DNA of 64,000 nucleotides from Valencia hispanica (Eukaryota > Chordata > Actinopteri > Cyprinodontiformes > Valenciidae). The first letter of the stretch is position 1; each line of letters opens with the position of its first letter. The translations under genes and the position numbers were made by a program. The notes under the pieces are model-generated. The model was not told the DNA's origin, searched no databases, and saw only the letters and a list, made by a program, of their open reading frames with translations. Below, piece after piece: positions 8,763-18,744 of the stretch. The stretch lies in assembly GCA_963556495.2 (NCBI GenBank), contig OY747722.1, positions 27,356,501-27,420,500 of the forward strand. The letters run 5' to 3'.

Positions 8763-9691
8763 TCAGATTTCATAGCCATAGCATCGGGAGACAGTCCTGA
8801 GTTCTTCCAGGATGGCTTCATCATCCCTATCACCATACACAGCTTGAATCGCGTTGTAGAACCCCTGCATACTCCTCAGCTCATGTAGAACGGTTTCAGC
8901 TACTGTTTTCACCTTCAGATCATCATCATCATGTATGCTCCGATTTACCAGCAGAATTCGAATAGCTGGAATGAATCGCGGGGTAAGAAGTTGTCGCATG
9001 ACTGATTGAAAGTGGAGTTGGTAATAATCCTCATCCATTAGCTCTAGGCATTGATGCTGCAACTGACTGGGATGGCTAATTTGACATCCATAACAGTTAT
9101 CTTTCTGATAAGCAGCACTGGTCATGTGAAATAGATGCAGAACAGCAGTCTTTACAGCCTTGATGAACCTGGATGACATCAAACCGTCCACCAGGTCCCA
9201 TTTGTCAACCTCAGTCAGAGTCGGAGAATCACCCCCCTCATCCTGAGACGCACACCCGTGTTCCGGTGTTGCGGATTCCGGCGCATCGGGGTTCCCCCAT
9301 CGCTGGGCGCTGAAGGTCCATCACACTCTCCCTCGAGATCGGGCATAGGCACCGGGGTTAAAGTAGATAGAGGGGGTCTTACACGGCGATGTTTCGTTGT
9401 AGGCGGCCGATAATAGTTGAAATAAGGGTGACCCGCTCCCCCAGCTTCAGGGTTGTATGATCCCTCGACCCAAGCGTCGGGCTGGGCATCTGCAGGCAGA
9501 ATCTCCGAAAGAGAGAACACAGGGGATGGTGGAGAGTAGCATGGCGAGAGCGATGAAATTGACGGTGGATGATACGGGTTAGCGTAGCCGAACCCCACAG
9601 GTGATGGCGGAGTGCTCATCGGCTCATACGGCTGGCCGATCCCCCAGTATGACGGTAGAGTGGTCTGCTTGACGAATCCTCCCATATCCAT
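8763..9691 (-). pseudogene. Accessory gene 1: Pro-rich N-part and C-x2-C/HQC C-part, frameshifted
   Basis: Two adjacent frames are read here. The first (9691 to 9215, 158 residues) is Pro/Ser/Tyr-rich but becomes abruptly Arg-rich near its end, as an out-of-frame tail would. The second frame is open well upstream of its listed start, through an acidic Ser/Pro stretch that overlaps the first frame. It then encodes a helical segment and a C-x2-C ... HQC cluster (NCYGCQISHPSQLQHQCL). A one-base shift near the G run at about 9294-9298 would explain both, so this is read as one gene with a break. The Cys/His cluster is shared with accessory gene 2. Function is unknown. Two separately translated proteins are the alternative. 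Confidence 0.6.
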
Positions 9692-9753
9692 CGTCTCGGA
9701 GCGAAGATTACGGCGGCCTGGAAGTCCTGGATGTAATGCCGAAGACCAGGAGG

Positions 9754-9876
9754 TTTATATAGGAACCTAGCGTACGGGGCGGGGCCTGTAGACTTGTCTG
9801 GACATGTTCGGCATGAGGGGCGTGATAAATACAACGAATACAAAGCAGAGCGGGGGCAAGTCGAGCGCCGATTGGT
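9754..9876 (-). promoter_or_regulatory. Promoter of accessory gene 1 (TATA, GC box, CCAAT)
   Basis: On the - strand, TATATAAA (9754-9761) lies about 60 bases upstream of the ATG at 9691. A GGGGCGGGGC-type GC box is at 9776-9786 and a CCAAT box at 9871-9875, inside a direct repeat shared with the other accessory gene. This is a textbook RNA polymerase II layout. Confidence 0.6.
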
Positions 9877-9943
9877 GGACTGTTTTTTATCTACAACTTT
9901 AGTAGTTTGATAGATTTCTTATTTCCAGCTTAAAGCAACCAGG
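9817..9943. repeat. Direct repeat copy 1 (accessory promoter region)
   Basis: About 127 bases running from GGGGCGTGATAAATAC to AGCAACCAGG, nearly identical to 10699-10825 with an offset of about 882 bases. It contains the CCAAT box, so the duplication copied an upstream regulatory region together with an accessory gene. Confidence 0.85.
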
Positions 9944-9951
9944 GTAAGCTA

Positions 9952-10593
9952 CTAAAAGAGGGTAGGACCTGTTTGTAACAAATTTTGCTGGGTATAAAAC
10001 ATATTTTGCTTTATAGCATCTACACCTAAACACTGGTGCTCCTGCTGACTGCCTCCCATTTTGCAAGAGTTACATTGTTTCCGCAGTAAAGATATGCAGG
10101 CATAACCCATAAAATGGCTTAGAGCAGTTTTAATAGCACTGTTGACTGCGGTAGGTATCCAGTTCTCAATTTCCTCCATTTGATTCTCTTGATCCAGGAA
10201 GGAAATCGGAGTCTCGCTTAAAAGAGGAAAGTCTTCTGTAAAAGCCAATGTCGGATTTTTGTCCAGAGTTGTAGAGGTTGATTTATCGCACATTGAGCGT
10301 GTCGTCACGGATGGAATCCCATTTGACAATTCAGATAAAAGAACAGACGTTTCCTCATCAAGTTCTTCATTTTTAAATTCAACTCTTTTTAGGTCCATGG
10401 TTGGAGTTGAGGCAGAAGAGGCTATATGCTTGGACTCAGCTCTGACGCGGTCTGACAATGACGCGGGCTTCTGGGATTCCCCTCGAATGAAGCCGGTGAT
10501 ACAGTCTTCGTGAAACCGCTGTTTTCTTTGTTCGTCGCAGCACCGCGCTCCGTGTCCTTAAGGTCGGATTGTTGAATGAGGTCCTTCCAGCAT
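9952..10593 (-). pseudogene. Accessory gene 2: acidic N-part and C-x2-C/HQC C-part, early stop
   Basis: The frame is open from 10557 to 9952 (about 200 codons). It holds an acidic, Ser/Thr-rich N-part (FKNEELDEETSVLLSELS) and a C-part with a helix (IPTAVNSAIKTALSHF) and the cluster QCNSCKMGGSQQEHQCLG. The C-part matches accessory gene 1 in order and spacing, so the two are paralogues. An ATG at 10593-10591 is in this same frame but is followed after 11 codons by TAA (10560-10558). The next in-frame ATG is at 10398, which would give a shorter 148-residue product. Either the gene carries a nonsense mutation or translation begins at 10398. No known function can be assigned. Confidence 0.6.
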
Positions 10594-10622
10594 GCTGTAG
10601 AGATTAACCGTTTTCCGACAGC

Positions 10623-10757
10623 CTTTTATACAGGTAAATGCCGCCCGGTGAGCACCGCCCAAACCGGTTTACCCGACTTGCGGACGTAGGTGAAGACAGG
10701 GGCGTGATAAATACAGCGAATACAAAGCAGAGCAGGGGCGTGTCAAACGCTGATTGG
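10623..10757 (-). promoter_or_regulatory. Promoter of accessory gene 2 (TATA and CCAAT)
   Basis: On the - strand TATAAAAG lies at 10623-10630, about 30 bases upstream of the ATG at 10593. A CCAAT box at 10753-10757 sits inside the second copy of the direct repeat. The layout parallels that of accessory gene 1. Confidence 0.55.
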
Positions 10758-10825
10758 TGGACTGTTTTTTATCAGTAACTTTAGTAGTTTGATAGATTTC
10801 TTATTTCCAGCTTAAAGCACCCAGG
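10699..10825. repeat. Direct repeat copy 2 (accessory promoter region)
   Basis: Partner of 9817-9943. The two copies differ by a few substitutions and a small indel. Homology fades after the shared CCAGG, which may mark the edge of the duplicated unit or lie near the viral terminus. Confidence 0.85.
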
Positions 10826-10830
10826 TTTAA

Positions 10831-11190
10831 AGTGATGTTTTTTAAAATCCTTATCTGTTTTTAAAGACTGTGTAATGGTGCATTTTTAAAATCAACAAAA
10901 GGATGAGCATCTGCTTCAACATAGCTGTGGGTGAATAAATTCTCTTTTTAGTGCTCTTACAAGTTTAATTTATCATGGTTGAATTGTTAGAATCAGATGT
11001 AATGGTGTCTCTAGAGTGTTGGAGCTAATGTGGTTTTAAATTAAAGTCAGGAAGCTAAAAAGCACCTTTTAACTGTTTAAAATAAAATGGAATGCTCAAG
11101 GAGTCATGTTGAGACAGAGCCCAGACCGTATAATATTAAAGGGACTTGTTCGGACATGTTCTGATGACACTGAGGAGTTAGATTCAAACC
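10831..11190. other. No gene seen; AT-rich stretch right of the viral genes
   Basis: No open frame, RNA gene or recognisable repeat is seen. The true right end of the Maverick element may lie in this stretch, but no terminal repeat could be matched within the window. Confidence 0.5.
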
Positions 11191-11195
11191 ATTGG

Positions 11196-11640
11196 GGGCG
11201 CTATATATACTATAGGCTGTAATTTAATTTTTGAGCCACTAGGGGGAGGTATTTTCACATTTGGGTGTAATGTTACTTTGATCCACTAGAGGGGGCCAAT
11301 TATACAATAGGCTGTTATATTAATTTTGAACCACTAGAGGGAGGTATTTTCACATTTGGGTGTAATACTATTTATTGGGCCACTAGGGGGAGGTATTTTC
11401 ATATTTGCATGTCATTTAATTTTAGAGCCACTAGGGGGAGGTATTTTTAGATTTGCATGTAATGTTACTTTGATCCACTAGAGGGGGCCAATTATACAAT
11501 AGCCTGTTATATTAATTTTGAACCACTAGAGGGAGGCATTTATAAGTTTTGGTGTAATAGTATTTATTGGGCCACTAGGGGGAGGTATTTTCATTTTTTG
11601 CATTTAGTTTAATTGTAGAACCACTAGAGGGAGCCATTTA
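11196..11640. repeat. 48-bp tandem array with CCACTAGRGGG words, 192-bp higher-order unit
   Basis: CCACTAG starts at 11236, 11283, 11331, 11380, 11428, 11475, 11523, 11572 and 11621, so the spacing is 47-49 bases throughout. Units four steps apart are nearly identical (for example 11283 and 11475, both followed by AGGGGGCCAATTATACAATA), giving a 192-bp higher-order repeat of four 48-bp subunits. A related CCATTGGGGGCGC precedes it at about 11191. There is no coding potential. Confidence 0.9.
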
Positions 11641-12120
11641 GTGCCATATTTTGACAGGTGGGCGTGACCATCAGGGGGCGTACCCTATTTCGACAGGTGG
11701 GCGTGTCCTATTTTGACAGATGGGCGTGGTCACCAGGGGGCGTACCCTATTTTGACAGGTGGGCGTGTCCTATTTTGACAGGTAGGCGTGGCCACCAGGG
11801 GGCGTACCCCATTTTGACAGGTGGGTGTGTCCTATCTTGACAGGTGGGCGTGCCCACCAGGGGGCGTATCCCGTTTTGACAGGTGGGCGGGGCCATAAGG
11901 GGGCGGGGCTTATTGTGACAGGTGGGCGTGGCCATCAGGGGGCGGAGCTTATTGTGACAGGGCGGAGCTTGTCACGGCAGCCAGGGAGCCTGCAAAAGTG
12001 GGCGTAACCGGAAGGGGCGTAACCGGAAGGGGCGTACCCGGAAGTTGGCGTACCCGGAAGTGGGCGTGACCGGAAGTGGGCGTGGTCAGGGGGCGTAGCC
12101 GGAAGGGGCGTGGTCTCATT
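11641..12120. repeat. GC-rich tandem array with CCACCAGGGGGCG words (62-bp then 39-bp periods)
   Basis: The units contain GACAGGTGGGCGTG and a CCAYCAGGGGGCG word. Word starts are 11668, 11730, 11792 and 11854 (62-base period), then 11893 and 11932 (39-base period), then one more at about 12085. The last part is a shorter GGGGCGTAACCGGAA-type repeat of about 16 bases (12000-12110). The small open frames across it are repeat artefacts. The CCACCAGGGGGCG word equals the core of the vertebrate CTCF motif. Confidence 0.9.
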
Positions 12121-12635
12121 TGCATTTTGACAGCTAGTGGTCTATACTTTCTCTTTTCTGTCTTTGTTGCTCTCAGAAGTTTAAAACTTTGACACCTTTC
12201 AGTCTCAATTCTTTCAACCCATTCATTTAACTATTTTTAACAAGGGCATGCCTTGTTATGTATTGTTTTGTTATGTATTCTTTTCACTATTCAAGAGGAG
12301 CAGAAGTCAACTCTGCAGCATGAATGTCCATATGTGAACTTTGCTCATCAAGTTAAATATTGAATCAAGTCCACAAATCAGTTCACAGAAATTCTGGTCA
12401 TTCCACTCACAAGTACACTTGGATTTGAACAAGTGCAAAAGCCCAGAGGTGTCAATGGTGCATTAAAAATTGCTTATCCCAAGGGAATCTGTATAGCAAT
12501 GCACTGATGAATTTTATAAAGAAGAAAAATATCAGTTTGAAATAAAATTTTACTAAACATTGACAAATGTTTGTCATAGTCTTTTAAAGTTTATTTTCCT
12601 GTGATCTTGTTTTTTTCTAATTTCAATTCAGGTTA
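12121..12635. other. No feature seen (AT-rich)
   Basis: No open frame of note and no recognisable repeat are seen between the tandem array and the next LINE tail. Confidence 0.5.
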
Positions 12636-13135
12636 TTTATATAGCGCCAATTCACAACAGATGTCATCTCAAGGCACTTAACAAGAAGTCATTTCAATAC
12701 ATTTATACAAACATTCCAATCAGTTAAAAAGTTTCCTATTCAAGGAATCCAAGCAGATTGCGTCAGTCATTGGCGTGAGGTTGGGCCCCGTTGATGCAGA
12801 CTTTCCAACCACAGCAATCCTTCAGCAATCCCTCATACTGAGCAAGCATGTAGCGACGGTGGAGAGGAAAAACTCCCCCTTTAACAGGAAGAAACCTCCA
12901 ACAGAACCAGGCTCAGTAGGAGCGGCCATCTGCCACGACCGTCTGGGGGTTTGAGAAGACAGAGCAGAGACACAGAAGGAACAGAAGATCTGATATAAGA
13001 GAACTTTCTATGTTACAGAAAGTAAAAAGTTGATAACAGGACACAGTGGATGTTCAGTTACTGGGAGGATCATCCCAGTCGATGCCCCCCGTCCAACAGG
13101 GCATTGCAGCCAAGCAGGATACCAAAAGACTACTA
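12636..13135 (-). mobile_element. 3' end of an L2/CR1-like LINE
   Basis: The left edge reads on the - strand as a tail of the type ...TATATAAATAACCTGAATTGAA. The body matches 28,430-28,917 in inverted orientation, including the words GACGGTCGTGGCAGATGG and GGGGAGTTTTTCCTCTCCACCGTC. This is a 5'-truncated LINE copy made of 3' untranslated sequence only. Confidence 0.75.
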
Positions 13136-13259
13136 CAAAATGAGTTCAACAAACACTGGCGTCATCAGTAGGCAAGGTGGGTGTCTTGCCCAAGGACACA
13201 ACAAGAGAGACAGACAGAGCTGGTGAAGGTTTGAACAGTTTGTGTCCACGATGTGTGGT

Positions 13260-13460
13260 CTGCAGAGATGTTAGCTGACCATAGACTGGAACAGATCCTG
13301 TATAAAGGGAATTTCAGCCCTGATGGTCCTCTCTGCAGACCCAATTGTTTGTTGAAGATTGGTATGAATAGGGTCTGTTGCAGGTCTCAGGCAGAAGGTG
13401 GAAATATCATCAGGTCCTGGAGCTTTCCTTCTCTTCTGATGGTAAAAGCTTGAGCTTATT
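13260..13460 (-). mobile_element. Possible LINE reverse-transcriptase scrap
   Basis: A short - strand frame contains RKAPGPDDISTFCLRP, which resembles the K-x-PG-DG-I motif upstream of the catalytic core in non-LTR reverse transcriptases. It is short and isolated, so the call is tentative. Confidence 0.4.
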
Positions 13461-14366
13461 AACATAATCTTCAGTGATATTTTACTGTGTGCCATTATTG
13501 TAATTTTGTACTAATTATTAATGCTTTTATTCCATTACTGCTTCTGTTCTATCTTCACTTGGGTCCAATTCAACACCAACCACACAGAAGAACCCAGCTG
13601 GATCTGCAGTACCACCTGCTGGCTTATCTCTTCCCTCTGATGATCTGCAGCAGTGTTCGTCCTTCCACCTTCCCTTTCAAACACTGGCTCATTGCTGTGC
13701 TGTTGTTAAACTGATGGACTGTGGTGCCATCTAGTGCTCGCCACGCACCCTTGTAGTAAAAACCAGCAGGTGTAGCCCTCACACCTTCTCCTAGATGGTC
13801 AGAAGGGAACCAAAAAGAAAACGAGGCCAAAAATATTATTTTTTAAGATCTTAAGATCACTTAAGACTTAGAAGAGTGAATTGTAACATTACTGTATAGA
13901 AACTGCTTTATGGATATTAAATGTTTACTCAATTATGCCAGCAGCAATTTTACCTGACACATTGAGAGCTGGAAGAAATAACTAATGACATTTCAGCAGA
14001 AACACAGTTGACACAGATAGGTAGATTTTGGTTATGAATATGACTTTAATAATTGAATTTAAGACTAATAGCACATTTTGGTTTGTGTTCAAACAACAGT
14101 TCACAATGCAAAGCAGACGTGAAAACAAAAACAATCTTTGGAGGAAGTAATGTTTCATTAATTAGAAATCAATAACCTTTAAAGAATTGCTAATATTTTA
14201 TGGATCAGTTGATCTAATTTGGTATTTCAACATACTAAGAAGGCAGTTTAAAAAACAACTCATACGATTAGTTTTCGTTGCCTAAACTATCTATTTTAAA
14301 GCTGATCTGTATTTTGAATACCGTAAATAGCAATACTTATCCTTAACGAATACTAAGGGTGTGAAA

Positions 14367-14390
14367 CCCCCCCCCCCCCCCAAAAAAAAA
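14367..14390. repeat. Poly-C/poly-A run
   Basis: A run of about 15 C followed by about 9 A. Similar C or G runs of 15 or more occur at about 16932-16947, 34450-34467 and 51697-51718. These are low-complexity tracts prone to assembly and length error. Confidence 0.8.
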
Positions 14391-15250
14391 CAGACCGCAC
14401 TAATCAGATCGAGCGTGCGGTGCTAATTTATGTAGCGCAGCTTAAAGCTACTCTGTTTTAGTTTAGCACCAAAGAACAAAAGAAAAACTCAGCGGAACAA
14501 AGTAACTTATGTTGCAGGATTTAAAACGACTCATTCTATCAGTCATAAACTTCTAGGAACACTATTTATACCCAAAATAGAAGGTATTCTTACAAATGCA
14601 GCAAAAAACAGTGGGAAATAGACAATCAAAACAAACCTTAATTTGTTTATCTTAAGCTAATTTATCTCTGCCCAGACACAACCTTACTTGAACGATTCTT
14701 AGATCTCAATTGAGGGCTGGCTTCGTTGTCTGAAACAACCGGCGATAAAGCAGAGAAACCAGCTTTTAGCTCGTCAGTTAGCAGTAGCTACAGGGGGCGC
14801 CGCCAGCAGTCAGTCCTCGTGGGTTACCGAGCCACCGATAGCTCAGAACCTCGATCTCCCACAGACCACTCCCTTTTCGCGGGTAGCAATCAGCTCAGCA
14901 GCTCTCCTGCAGCGCTCTCCCTCTCTGGTAGAATCTTGACTAAATGATTCTTTCTGCAGGGTTTTGGACAAGTCAGTCAGAACCTTTTTCATGAGCCGAA
15001 TACAGTTCACCTGATCAACGATCAGCAGGCTGTTGTCTCTAGGATCCAATGAGTTTCTTCCAGAAACTCGCCCCACCTTCTGCCAGCGAATTATGGAAGT
15101 TTAAAACTCGCTCCTCTCCTTTGTGGTTGCCCACTGAACAAAGTGACGGAGTTCCAGTGAGCACTAATAGTCAGTTTATTTGGGGTTCACAACTCCTCCT
15201 CTTCCTGTTGAAACTAGTGCAATGTGAGGTCTGTGTTTTGGTCCAGTAAC
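14391..15250. other. Unassigned intronic stretch
   Basis: Two overlapping short frames (14726-14947 + and 14843-15076 -) are seen, the latter with an ordered-looking stretch (LLIVDQVNCIRLMKKVLTDL). It could be a captured exon or a repeat, but nothing is recognised and no splice context was established. Confidence 0.3.
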
Positions 15251-16054
15251 CAGGCTGTGTATCAACATTTGAGAAAAATTCTCTTCTCACTAGATGCATA
15301 GTATATATGTTATGCACATTTAACTCAGTTTTATATATTTGAAATAAAATCCAAACAGCTTATGTAAATTCCAGTTGATATTGTTCTCTAAGAAAGCTAT
15401 GCATTAAAGTCTACAACTCCTTTTTTTCCTATCTGTGTCAAGCAATCTATGATTTATTGTAATGCATTTAAGATAACATAATAAACTTAATTTTAATTTT
15501 GGTAAAATGTTGATGGTGGAAGGTCCTGAGGATGGAATGGAGACTTTCATGTTCACACCACTATAACAAGAGCACAGATAATGTATGAAACACTGTCAAT
15601 TGAAATTGAAACAAGCAATTCTTTACTGCAAATTCTAAGATGCAGGCCTAATGAATGCCCCATTTTCTGTACTTTCATTCAATATAATTAAATTAATTTC
15701 AGTCCATAGCCACGGGAACATATTCTCAGCAGGGGGTACTGAGAAAAAAAAAAAAAAGCTCAGCTGCACTTAACTCACAACTCGCCATGTACAAGTGAAG
15801 CATAGCCTATGTGTAGTATACGCATTGATATGAGTCTCATCATTAGAAATAAAAAAATAAAAAAAGAAACACAACACAATGAAACGTTCGATCAGTTATC
15901 AATCAAAAACTTTTAATTGACAGATACTTCAGGGCTGAACCAGGAATATCGGGGATATTGATTAAGCCTGCAAAGCAAAAATCTTAACACACAACAATAG
16001 AAATAATTAATTAATTATGAGAATAATAATAATAATAATAATTAATTATGCAAT

Positions 16055-16272
16055 AGAGTCCATTTCACAGCTAAAAGTTATTTTATTCAGAGATCACTGT
16101 GGGAGGTAATATAATATTGTCAAAAGCCTCCCTAACGTTTTCTAACACAACCCCTGAATGATTGTAAATTATATTATAATCAATTATGTATTTCATATCT
16201 TTGCTACATTTCACATCTAAAACTTATTTTATTCAGAGATTACTGTGCAGAAACGTAATATAATATTGTCCA
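16055..16272. repeat. Imperfect direct repeat pair, offset about 145 bp
   Basis: The segment from CATTTCACAGCTAAAAGTTA to TAATATAATATTGTC (about 16068-16122) recurs at about 16208-16269 with a few changes. It is an old local duplication inside the copy B intron and holds no gene. Confidence 0.7.
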
Positions 16273-17252
16273 GTCCCTGGTTTTAACTGTGTTCTCCGTT
16301 CCTGAATCGTATATGAAGGTGGAAAAAAATCTCTCTGGGAGCGTTGGATACCGAGATGGCGAGAATATTTCGCTTTGAGCACAATGTTGGGTGAATTTTC
16401 TGGCATGGTCTCTCCACAAACACAGTGAAAAGATTCTCTATGGGAGTCTCGAACAAACTAAAATATTACATGAATATTTAATTGCCCACCCGCAGTAAAG
16501 AAACTTCTGCCAGACCCATGACATTTAGATTATGTATTTTTTCCATCTTGACATTGCAGGACTCTGCGCTGAGCATAGCCTACTAGGAGCGAACTAGGAG
16601 TCTTTAAAAATCTTTACAGCAGCATCTTCGCAGAAAGAAAGCATGATTGCATAAGGAAGTGGATTGGAGTGATTTAACAGTCCGTTCAGATACTTAGGCT
16701 ATGTGGAAACTATGTTGGGAGCACAAGTGGATGTTAGATCGGTTCTGGCAAAGAATTTCCGCATCAGGTTTGGTGGGGACAAACCTGTCAATTATAAACA
16801 GTGCTGGGGACATGTACCCGGTTAAAATTACGCCTATGCCTATCACTATGTCTAGAATAATTACACACAACATTAAGCCAGACTATGATGCTTGATAATT
16901 ATTATTAGTTTCTAGTTAACTTTTAGCATTCTCCCCCCCCCCCCCCCACTTTTTTCACTTGAATGAATGTATCATCTTTGAGGTCACCAGCAGGGGGTGC
17001 TGCCCCTACTTCCTCCGGTGCTGTTTCAGTCATACTGGATTACTTCTGTGGAAAGTGTGGAGTTGTCTTTACTTGTTTTCTTTTGTGACTAGTACTTTTT
17101 CAACATTAGGTTCACCTGGCTCCATAATCATCCTTAGAACAAAGCTAACCTTCTTATTCTCAGCTGTCTCAGCTTTTTAGGTCGCTCGCTCTGATGCTGC
17201 TTCCCCAACAGATGACTGCAGACAAGACTGCACTCTCCACAATACACAAATA

Positions 17253-18742
17253 AACTCAGCAAAAAAAGAAACGTCCCTTTTTCAGGACTGTGTATTTCAA
17301 AAATAATGTTGTAAAAATCCAAATAACTTTACAGATCTTCATGGTAAAGGGTTTAAACAATGTTTTCCATGCATGTTCAATTAACCATAATCAATAAATT
17401 AACATGCACCTGTGGAATGGTCGTTATGACCTTAACAGCTGACAGAAAGTAGGCATTTAAGGTCACAGTTCTAAAAACGCAGGACACTAAAAAGAGACTT
17501 GTCTACCGACTGTGAAAAACACCCAAAGAAAGATGCCCAGGGTCCCTGCTCATCTGCGTGAACGTGCATTAGGCATGCTGCAGGGAGGCATGAGGACTGC
17601 TGATGTGGCTAGGGCAATAAATTGCCATGTTCGCACTGTGAGACGCCTAACACAGCGCTACAGGGAGACAGCTGATCATCCTCGCAGTGGAAGACCACGT
17701 GTAACAACACCTGCACAGGATCGGTACATCCGAATATCACACCTGCGTGACAGGTACAGGATGGCCACAACAACTGCCCGAGTCACACCAGGAACACACA
17801 ATCCCTCCATCAGTGCTCAGACTGTCCGCAATAAGCTGAGAGAGGGTGGACTGAGGGCTTGTAGGCCTGTTGTAAGGCAGGTCCTTACCAGACATCACCA
17901 GCAACAACGCTGCCTATGGGCACAAACCCACCTTCGCTGGACTGGACAGGAGTGGTAAAAAGTGCTCTTCACTGATGAGTCACGGTTTTGTCTCACCAGG
18001 GGTGATGGAAGGATTCGTGTTTATTGTCGTAGGAATGAGCGTTACACCGAGGCCTGTACCCTGGAGCAGGATCGATTTGGAGGTGGGGGGTCCGTCATGG
18101 TCTGGGGCGGTATATCACATCACCATCGGACTGAGCTTGTTGTCATTGCAGGCAATCTCAATGCCTTGCGGTACAGGGAAGACATCCTCCTCCCTCATGT
18201 GGTACCCTTTATTCATGCTGATCCGGACATGATCCTCCAGCAGGACAATGCCACCAGCCATACTGCTCGTTCTGTGCGTGAGTTTCTGCATGACAGCAAT
18301 GTCAGTGTTCTGCCATGGCCAGCGAAGAGCCCGGATCTCAATCCCATTGAGCACATCTGGGACCTCTTGGATCGCAGGGTGAGGGCTAGGGCCATTCCAC
18401 CCAGAAACGTCCAGGAACTTGCAAGTGCCTTGGTGGAAGAGTGGGGTAACATCTCACAGCAAGAACTGACAAATCTGGTCCAGTCCATGAGGAGGAGATG
18501 CACTGCAGTACTTCAAGCAGCTGGTGGCCACACCAGATACTGACTGGTACTTTTGATTTTGAGCCTCCCTTCATTCAAGGACACATCATTCTATTTCTGT
18601 TAGTCACATGTCTGTGAAACATTTTTAGTTTATTTATTATGGTGTTGACTCTTTTAGTTTTCATACAAATATTTACACACATTAAGTTTACTGAAAGTAA
18701 AAACAGTTCAAAGTCAGAGGACGTTTCTTTTTATGCTGAGTT
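17253..18742 (+). mobile_element. Tc1/mariner element, copy 1
   Basis: The element starts AACTCAGC and ends GCTGAGTT, flanked by TA at 17251-17252 and 18743-18744. Longer inverted ends carry AAAGAAACGTCC-type words. Length is 1,490 bp, typical of fish Tc1. It sits in an intron-equivalent position of NXPE copy B. Two more copies of the family lie at 27353-29637 and 46629-48124. Confidence 0.95.
17533..18543 (+). pseudogene. Tc1 transposase with one in-frame stop
   Basis: The reading frame runs from ATG 17533 to TGA near 18541 and covers the whole DD34E transposase. A paired helix-turn-helix region ([20 protein letters not shown], then a GRPRV hook) leads into the catalytic core. The three acidic residues are kept: [16 protein letters not shown] and NPIEHIWDLL. 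The only visible lethal change is TAA at 17956-17958 in place of the Gln codon found in copy 3. Compared with copy 3 there is also a loss of a few codons after RYRET. It is therefore the best preserved copy of the family here, but not functional as read. Confidence 0.9.
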
Positions 18743-18744
18743 TA

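Larger units (their letters stand above)
1..10830. mobile_element. Endogenous adintovirus / Maverick-Polinton element (partial)
   Basis: The block holds the hallmark Maverick/adintovirus set: family B DNA polymerase, FtsK/HerA-type packaging ATPase, adenain-like protease, double jelly-roll major capsid, penton-like minor capsid and retroviral-type integrase. Left genes run on + and right genes on -, converging near 4,070-4,200. Overlapping or closely packed frames and short intergenic regions are virus-like and unlike the surrounding DNA. The left end is cut by the window. The right limit is an estimate: no terminal inverted repeat or target duplication could be identified, because the partner terminus is outside the window. 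Membership of the family is seen in the sequence; whether the copy can still be mobilised is unknown, and several breaks argue against full function. Confidence 0.9.

Noticed and set aside
10831..11190. Right terminal inverted repeat of the Maverick element
   Set aside because: The left terminus is outside the window, so no inverted partner could be matched; the boundary stays undefined.
11658..12007. Short proteins encoded by the GC-rich array on both strands
   Set aside because: The frames follow the tandem repeat and encode repeating ILTGG/TCQ words in every direction; they are artefacts.
11196..12120. CRISPR-like array
   Set aside because: Spacers are themselves repeats, periods change along the array, there are no cas genes and the context is vertebrate. 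It is a satellite-type tandem repeat.
16975..17010. Isolated CTCF-like words (for example CCAGCAGGGGGTGCT at about 16988; also near 25,099)
   Set aside because: Single matches of this size are expected by chance in 64 kb and have no array or conservation evidence here.
17962..18543. The second half of Tc1 copy 1 as a separate gene
   Set aside because: It is in the same frame as the first half, divided only by a TAA codon; it is one broken transposase.
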